A stretch of DNA of 64,000 nucleotides. Source: Sphingorhabdus sp. M41 (GTDB lineage Bacteria > Pseudomonadota > Alphaproteobacteria > Sphingomonadales > Sphingomonadaceae). Positions 59,016 through 64,000 of the stretch are shown in pieces; the stretch's first letter is position 1, and the number at the start of each line of letters is the position of its first letter. The notes beneath the pieces were generated by a model. It saw nothing but the letters and a program-made list of their open reading frames with translations. It did no database searches and was not told the DNA's origin. The stretch lies in contig NZ_CP014545.1 of the NCBI RefSeq assembly GCF_001586275.1, forward strand, positions 2,010,501-2,074,500. The letters are read 5' to 3'. A program made the translations under genes and the position numbers.

Positions 59016-60938
59016 TCAGGACGCTTTCTCCATCGGTTCATTATCTCTGCCATGCTCAAATTCCGGTACCAGAGATTTGAGCATCGAGACGGCCGCATCC
59101 GGGTCACGACAGTTCATAAGGCTGGCGATCAACTCATTTAGTGCCTCTGAACCAATATAAGATTCATGGGCCTTCATGATCCGTTCGTGTAATGTCGATT
59201 GTGGATCATTACCGATAATCAATTCTTCATAGAGTTTTTCGCCCGCACGCAGTCCGACTTCCAGGATTTCGATATCGCCGTCAGGATTGGCGTCATCCCT
59301 GACAGTCAGGCCTGACAGTCGAACCATCGTCTCTGCGAGGTCCAGAATTTTCACCGATTTGCCCATATCAAGAACGAATACTTCACCGCCTTTTGCCATG
59401 CCTGCAGCCTGAATGACCAGTTGCGCCGCTTCGGGTATGGTCATGAAATAACGGGTGACCTTGCGGTCTGTCAGGGTGATTGGACCGCCCTGCTCGATTT
59501 GCTTGCGGAACAGGGGTACCACGGACCCGCTCGAACCAAGGACGTTGCCAAATCGAACCATCGAAAACCTGGTCGCGCTGGCAGTGTCTGCGAAATTCTG
59601 GATCACCTGTTCGGCAGCCCGTTTGGTAGCACCCATTACATTGGTCGGTCGAACCGCTTTGTCGGTACTGATCAGGATGAAGTCTTTAACCTGCGCCGCC
59701 TCAGCTGCTGCTGCCAGTGTTTGCGTTCCCAATATATTGTTTCTGATACCCTCGATCGGGTTGGCTTCTACCAGAGGCACATGCTTATAGGCTGCCGCAT
59801 GAAAAACAGTATCCGGTTTCCATCGGGAGAATATTTCGTCCAGCCTGCCTGCATCGACGACCGAGCCCAAAATCGGAATCAATTCCAGCCTCAGCCCCTC
59901 TCGATTAGCAACGAAATTTTGAAGCTCTTTTTCAATTACATAAAGAGAAAATTCTGACAGATCCAATAAGATCAGACGACGGGCTCCCGACTTTGCAATC
60001 TGCCGGCAGAGTTCACCGCCGATAGATCCGCCAGCACCCGTAACCAACACCGTCTTGCCGACAATCGTCCTGCCAAACAGCAGTTCGTTCGGCAAAACCG
60101 GCTCTCGTCCAAGCAAATCTTCAATTTCCAGCTCACGAATATCGCTGAATGCAATCTTGCCTGCGATAATTTCCTGGATATTCGGCAATGTCTGAACGTG
60201 CACCTTGAACTCACGGATCCGGTCAACAATCTTGCGGCGTTTTTTCCGGTTGATCCTCGGCAAGGCCAGAAGAATATCCGTTATATTCCGTTTTTCGATC
60301 AGATCAGGAAGGTGCCCGCTCCAGAAAACTTTGTTGCCGTCCAATCGTTGGCCGTCCAGCCTTCGGTCATCATCAACATAACCGCATAATCGCATGGCCG
60401 GTTCAGACCGCATCGACGAGGCCAATTGCTGTCCGGCACTGCCCGCGCCATAGATCAAGACATTTTTGACGTCGCCAGCAAACCTGTTCCTGCCGAGAAT
60501 ATCGATCATCAAATATCGTGCGGTTACCCTGGCAAAACCAACCAGAATGAAGAATACTACCGGTTGAATGAGCCCGATTGTTCGCGGGACTCCATCCACC
60601 CCTATTACGGCAAAGACAGATCCGATGATTACGGAATATATTGCGAAAGCACGGACCAATGTTTTCATCATTCCGGTGCCGGCATAGCGAAAAATTGCGT
60701 TATACACGCCACTCAGAATGAAAACCGGGACCATTAACAAGAGGCACACCAGCACGATTTTCTGAACGGCAATATCCCACAAAACCCAGACGCCGATGCG
60801 AAGCGAGTAGGCTATCCAGATTGACTGGATGCACAAGATTATGTCGAGCAACAACACGATCGTCTTTTTTTGCCAGCGCGCTAGCTGTGCAATTTTTTCT
60901 AGCAAAGACGTGATAACGGTTGTGATATTTTCAATCAT
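59016..60938 (-). CDS. NDP-sugar 4,6-dehydratase of the FlaA1/WbpM/CapD type (membrane)
   Basis: 640 aa. Four N-terminal membrane helices (TIVLLLDIILCIQSIWIAYSL ... IQPVVFFILVGFARV), a first Rossmann-like domain (VLIYGAGSAGQQLA), and a C-terminal SDR: VLVTGAGGSIGGELCRQI, HAAAYKHVPLVE, STDKAVRPTNVMGATKR. The S-M-K arrangement in NVMGATKR, with Met instead of Tyr, is that of WbpM/FlaA1 dehydratases. These convert UDP-GlcNAc to a 4-keto-6-deoxy sugar for surface glycans. Opposite in strand to the ugd-PMI-GMP run, with a 289-base gap between. Confidence 0.92.
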   Translation of the reverse strand: MIENITTVITSLLEKIAQLARWQKKTIVLLLDIILCIQSIWIAYSLRIGVWVLWDIAVQKIVLVCLLLMVPVFILSGVYNAIFRYAGTGMMKTLVRAFAIYSVIIGSVFAVIGVDGVPRTIGLIQPVVFFILVGFARVTARYLMIDILGRNRFAGDVKNVLIYGAGSAGQQLASSMRSEPAMRLCGYVDDDRRLDGQRLDGNKVFWSGHLPDLIEKRNITDILLALPRINRKKRRKIVDRIREFKVHVQTLPNIQEIIAGKIAFSDIRELEIEDLLGREPVLPNELLFGRTIVGKTVLVTGAGGSIGGELCRQIAKSGARRLILLDLSEFSLYVIEKELQNFVANREGLRLELIPILGSVVDAGRLDEIFSRWKPDTVFHAAAYKHVPLVEANPIEGIRNNILGTQTLAAAAEAAQVKDFILISTDKAVRPTNVMGATKRAAEQVIQNFADTASATRFSMVRFGNVLGSSGSVVPLFRKQIEQGGPITLTDRKVTRYFMTIPEAAQLVIQAAGMAKGGEVFVLDMGKSVKILDLAETMVRLSGLTVRDDANPDGDIEILEVGLRAGEKLYEELIIGNDPQSTLHERIMKAHESYIGSEALNELIASLMNCRDPDAAVSMLKSLVPEFEHGRDNEPMEKAS

Positions 60939-61132
60939 TTGGCTCTCAAAGCTGGCTTTCGGAACTATAAGCTGCGACGCCGAATGGGATATTTACCGAT
61001 CAGAATCAATTTAGCCAAGCACTTTAAAATTAGTTATTTTACAAGCCTTACTCATGATCTGGTAATGTGAAAATCAAATGACCACATCATAGACTCACTG
61101 CCTGGCTATGCGGGGGCACAAGACATATGAAT

Positions 61133-61184
61133 CAGGTCGAAGTGATGCAAACTTGACCTGTGAGGGCCAACGGGCCAAAAGCCC
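61133..61184 (+). promoter_or_regulatory. Two hairpins in the leader of the UDP-glucose dehydrogenase gene
   Basis: CAGGTC-G-AAGT-GATGCAA-ACTT-GACCTG (61133-61160, one bulge) and GGGC-CAAAA-GCCC (61173-61184) lie 44-95 bases before ATG 61228. They could be an operator dyad or a 5' leader structure. No known family. Confidence 0.35.
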
Positions 61185-61227
61185 CGAGATTCTGCGTATT
61201 GAAACATCTAATATTCGAGGGATTTGA

Positions 61228-62535
61228 ATGAAGCTTGCAATGATAGGTTCGGGCTATGTTGGCCTGGTTTCGGGCGCCTGCTTCGCTGATTTCGGCCATG
61301 ATGTGGTTTGCGTCGACAAGGACGAGAAGAAAATATCGGATCTTAATGAGAATATCATGCCGATATATGAACCCGGGCTCGCTGATTTGGTAAAACGCAA
61401 TGTTGATGCAGAACGCTTGTCTTTTTCTACCGATTTGGCCGCGTCCGTAAAGGACTGTGATGCAATTTTTATTGCGGTCGGAACACCCTCTCGGAGAGGC
61501 GACGGCCATGCGGATCTGAGCTATGTTTATGCAGCTAGCGAAGAAATTGCTGATTCCATCACCAAAGCAACCGTGATCGTAACAAAATCGACGGTTCCGG
61601 TGGGAACCGGCGACGAAGTCGAGCATATAATCGAGAAGAAGCAGCCACGAGACCGGTTCTCCATCGTTTCCAATCCTGAATTCCTGCGTGAAGGCGCAGC
61701 AATTCGCGACTTCAAACGTCCCGACCGTATCGTCATAGGAACTGAGGATGATTGGGCAAAAGATGTAATGAGCGAGATTTATCGTCCGCTTTTTCTCAAT
61801 GAATCACCGATATTGTTTACCGGGCGACGTACTGCAGAATTGACCAAATATGCCGCAAATGCATTTCTTGCGACCAAGATCACGTTCATCAACGAAATCG
61901 CAGATCTTTGCGAAAAAGTCGGAGCAGATGTGCAGGAAGTCGCCCGCGGAATCGGCCTGGACAATCGGATTGGATCAAAATTTCTTCATGCCGGCCCTGG
62001 ATATGGCGGTAGCTGTTTTCCCAAAGACACGCTGGCATTGATGAAAACGGCACAGGACAATGACAGTCCGGTTCGCATCGTGGAAGCCGTGGTACAAGTG
62101 AATGATCAGCGCAAGCGGGCCATGGGTCGCAAGGTCATTCACGCTCTCGACGGAGATGTTCGCGGGAAAAAAGTAGCTATGCTTGGCCTTACCTTCAAAC
62201 CCAATACCGACGACATGCGAGATGCGCCCTCCATTGCGATAGCACAGACGTTGATCGACGGCGGAGCGGAAGTGACGGCTTATGATCCAGAGGGTATGGA
62301 GCTTGCAAAGGCGATAATGCCGGACGTGAAGATGGCAGATAGCAGCTACAACGCGGCAAAGGATGCAGATGCAGTCGTGATTGTCACCGAATGGGATGCC
62401 TTCCGGGCTCTCGACTTGAAAAAGCTGTGCCAAGTCATGAAGGGTAGCGTGCTGGTCGATTTGCGGAACATTTACAACCCGTCGGAAGTGGCGCAAACAG
62501 GCTTGATATACACTAGCATCGGGCGAAACCAGTGA
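61228..62535 (+). CDS. UDP-glucose 6-dehydrogenase
   Basis: 435 aa, NAD-dependent oxidation of UDP-glucose to UDP-glucuronate. N-terminal NAD fold MKLAMIGSGYVGLVSGACFADFGHDVVCVDKD, then STVPVGTGDEVE, NPEFLREGAAIRDF, the catalytic cysteine in GYGGSCFPKDT, and the C-terminal AMLGLTFKPNTDDMRDAPS. GAGGGA lies five bases before ATG. It supplies an acidic sugar for capsule or exopolysaccharide (or glucuronosyl lipid). Followed after 16 bases by the isomerase gene. Confidence 0.95.
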   Translation: MKLAMIGSGYVGLVSGACFADFGHDVVCVDKDEKKISDLNENIMPIYEPGLADLVKRNVDAERLSFSTDLAASVKDCDAIFIAVGTPSRRGDGHADLSYVYAASEEIADSITKATVIVTKSTVPVGTGDEVEHIIEKKQPRDRFSIVSNPEFLREGAAIRDFKRPDRIVIGTEDDWAKDVMSEIYRPLFLNESPILFTGRRTAELTKYAANAFLATKITFINEIADLCEKVGADVQEVARGIGLDNRIGSKFLHAGPGYGGSCFPKDTLALMKTAQDNDSPVRIVEAVVQVNDQRKRAMGRKVIHALDGDVRGKKVAMLGLTFKPNTDDMRDAPSIAIAQTLIDGGAEVTAYDPEGMELAKAIMPDVKMADSSYNAAKDADAVVIVTEWDAFRALDLKKLCQVMKGSVLVDLRNIYNPSEVAQTGLIYTSIGRNQ

Positions 62536-62551
62536 ACCTTGATTCCTGATC

Positions 62552-63355
62552 ATGAAGCTTAAGAAGAAATTCGTCGAAAAGCCGTGGGGCCAGGAATCCT
62601 TGCCCGAAATTTACAGTGCGGCAAACGGAAGGAAAATCGGCGAAATCTGGTTCGAAGCGCCGAAAGGCATTTCACCTCAGCTCATGGTCAAATATCTTTT
62701 CACCAGTGAAAAACTGTCGATCCAAGTGCATCCCAATGATCGACAGGCGCGCAGAATTGGGTTCCCTCATGGCAAGGAAGAATCCTGGCTTGTCCTCGAT
62801 GCAAAGCCTGATGCCGTTTTGGGTCTCGGTCTGAAAAAAACCGTCAGTGCGACGAAGCTGAAAACAGCTGCGATATTGGGAGAAATTGAGCAACTTATTG
62901 ATTGGAAGCCCGTCAAGAAGGGTGATTTCTTTCATGTACCTGCTGGCACAATCCACGCCATTGGCCCCGGCATCTCGCTTATCGAAGTCCAGCGAAATGT
63001 CGATATCACTTATCGGATTTACGACTATGGCCGTCCGCGCGAGCTGCATCTCGAAGAAGCGATCGCGGTGGCCAAGCTAAAGCCTTATGATATGAAATAC
63101 CGGGATGAGATTCCAGCAGACAAGTCGGCAAATCTCTCTGTCGGCGCACCATTTGGCATGGTTCAGATAGTCGGCACAGATGATGAGATACTGTCAAAGA
63201 CCGCGAGCCAGGAATGGCAAATCATCCCGTTGGAAGGGTCAGTTACCGTTCGAGGAAAGTTGATCAAGGCAGGAGAATGTGGAATTTGCGCGCGACTTGC
63301 CGATATTGATCTTTCCAGAAATGAAAGGGCCCTCATCGCTTTCACGATGACGTGA
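62552..63355 (+). CDS. manA: Class I mannose-6-phosphate isomerase
   Basis: 267 aa, a zinc-dependent type I phosphomannose isomerase: KPWGQE at the start, LSIQVHPND (zinc ligands Q, H), KEESWLVLDAKP (E), and FFHVPAGTIHAIGPGISLIEVQRN (H). Shorter than the E. coli enzyme but the normal size of the short alphaproteobacterial form. It links fructose-6-P with mannose-6-P, upstream of GDP-mannose. Ten bases separate it from the guanylyltransferase gene; operon with ugd. Confidence 0.9.
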   Translation: MKLKKKFVEKPWGQESLPEIYSAANGRKIGEIWFEAPKGISPQLMVKYLFTSEKLSIQVHPNDRQARRIGFPHGKEESWLVLDAKPDAVLGLGLKKTVSATKLKTAAILGEIEQLIDWKPVKKGDFFHVPAGTIHAIGPGISLIEVQRNVDITYRIYDYGRPRELHLEEAIAVAKLKPYDMKYRDEIPADKSANLSVGAPFGMVQIVGTDDEILSKTASQEWQIIPLEGSVTVRGKLIKAGECGICARLADIDLSRNERALIAFTMT

Positions 63356-63365
63356 GAAATTGACC

Positions 63366-64000
63366 ATGGCGCAAACAACGAAGATCACTCCCGTCATCCT
63401 GTCCGGTGGTTCCGGAAAAAGGCTTTGGCCGCTTTCGACACCTGAAAAGCCGAAACAATTTCTCGACCTCTTTGGTCCTCTAAGCATGTTTCAACTGACG
63501 CTTCAGCGGTGCGGCGACGAGAGGGTTTATCGAAAGCCGATCATTGTCGGCTCTGCGAGCCATAGCGAAATCATGCGGGAACAGATGCAAGAAGTTGGAT
63601 CGACGGCCAGCACGATCATTTTGGAACCATGTCCCCGCAATACGGCCCCGGCTATTGCACTTGCTGCACTGGCTGCGGACAACCCTACAGATTTGTTGCT
63701 GGTGATGCCAAGCGATCACATTATCAAAAATGTCAGAGCATTCCAAAAAGCTGTGCAGGAATCATTGTCAGTTGCCCAATCCCGCTGGTTGGTGACATTC
63801 GGGATCGAACCCACAGAAGCTGCAACAGGATATGGATATATTCAACAGGGCGACGCTATCGTGGGAAGCGCGAGAAGTCTGTCGGCAAATAAATTCATTG
63901 AGAAACCAACTCGGCAAAACGCCGAAAAAATGCTCGCTGATGGCGGCTATCACTGGAATGCTGGAATATTCCTGTTCCGGGCCGATGCCTATCTGGAAGC
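63366..64000 (+). CDS. Mannose-1-phosphate guanylyltransferase (cut by window end)
   Basis: At least 211 aa visible. The pyrophosphorylase signature VILSGGSGKRLWPLSTPEKPKQFL opens the protein, then EPCPRNTAPAIALAAL, LVMPSDHII, FGIEPTEAATGYGYIQ, KFIEKPT and GGYHWNAGIFLF, all hallmarks of GDP-mannose pyrophosphorylase. It makes GDP-mannose from mannose-1-P and GTP. Whether it carries the C-terminal isomerase domain of the bifunctional AlgA/ManC form cannot be seen, but the separate isomerase gene upstream suggests the short form. Confidence 0.93.
   Translation, partial: MAQTTKITPVILSGGSGKRLWPLSTPEKPKQFLDLFGPLSMFQLTLQRCGDERVYRKPIIVGSASHSEIMREQMQEVGSTASTIILEPCPRNTAPAIALAALAADNPTDLLLVMPSDHIIKNVRAFQKAVQESLSVAQSRWLVTFGIEPTEAATGYGYIQQGDAIVGSARSLSANKFIEKPTRQNAEKMLADGGYHWNAGIFLFRADAYLE

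Noticed and set aside
1-64000. CRISPR array, insertion sequence, phage or toxin-antitoxin locus
   Set aside because: No regularly spaced repeats, transposase, phage structural genes or toxin-antitoxin pairs could be recognised.

Overview
The window looks like chromosomal DNA of a carotenoid-forming alphaproteobacterium of the order Sphingomonadales, perhaps Sphingorhabdus, Parasphingorhabdus or Sphingopyxis-like. This is inferred from the crtY-crtI-crtB cluster, a TrcR (DUF1013) cell-cycle regulator, DUF1192 and DUF2141 proteins, a moderate GC content judged by eye, and dispersed TTCGACAAGCTCAG-type palindromes typical of the group. No CRISPR array, insertion sequence, phage gene cluster or rRNA was seen. 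There is one tRNA gene (Lys, TTT).

Layout. 1-2.5 kb: end of a MipA/OmpV porin gene, a two-HD-domain HD-GYP phosphodiesterase and a DUF2141 protein. 2.3-6.9 kb: carotenoid block, a fatty-acid-hydroxylase-type enzyme divergent from crtY-crtI-crtB. 6.9-19.6 kb: housekeeping and accessory genes: CysQ-like phosphatase, PmbA/TldE, an ene-reductase, a bacterial lipoxygenase with all five iron ligands, a membrane GGDEF protein, FadD, an MFS pump, an MBL hydrolase and TrcR. 19.7-21.8 kb: a metallophosphoesterase/GT4 pair that fits the PlcP-Agt phospholipid-remodelling operon, with a Pho-box-like sequence in front. 21.8-31.9 kb: Nudix, quinone oxidoreductase, ClpA, a WYL regulator coupled to an unannotated 50-aa gene and a GST, BI-1, LMW-PTP, a Cu/Zn SOD lipoprotein, FolK and tRNA-Lys.

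31.9-34.1 kb: an AT-richer islet behind the tRNA with a putative amidoligase and a secreted protein built of two similar motifs. 34.2-37.2 kb: AI-2E transporter and two unrelated L,D-transpeptidase-type proteins. 37.4-42.2 kb: a tightly coupled operon of a host-attachment-family protein and a MacB/MacA-like exporter. 43-47.8 kb: CoA-transferase, LptB-like ATPase, universal stress protein and beta-CASP nuclease.

47.9-56.3 kb is the most unusual region. Two paralogous membrane-anchored regulators flank a PAS protein, a soluble winged-helix/TPR regulator is divergent from them, and a minus-strand operon encodes two secreted proteins and a double PilZ protein. The promoters of the winged-helix gene and of that operon share a nearly identical 17-bp direct-repeat site (GTAACNTANTGTAACAT), suggesting one regulon. 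56.7-59 kb: divergent Mpl-like ligase and LD-carboxypeptidase (peptidoglycan recycling). 59-64 kb: start of an exopolysaccharide locus (NDP-sugar dehydratase, UDP-glucose dehydrogenase, mannose-6-phosphate isomerase, mannose-1-phosphate guanylyltransferase cut by the window end).
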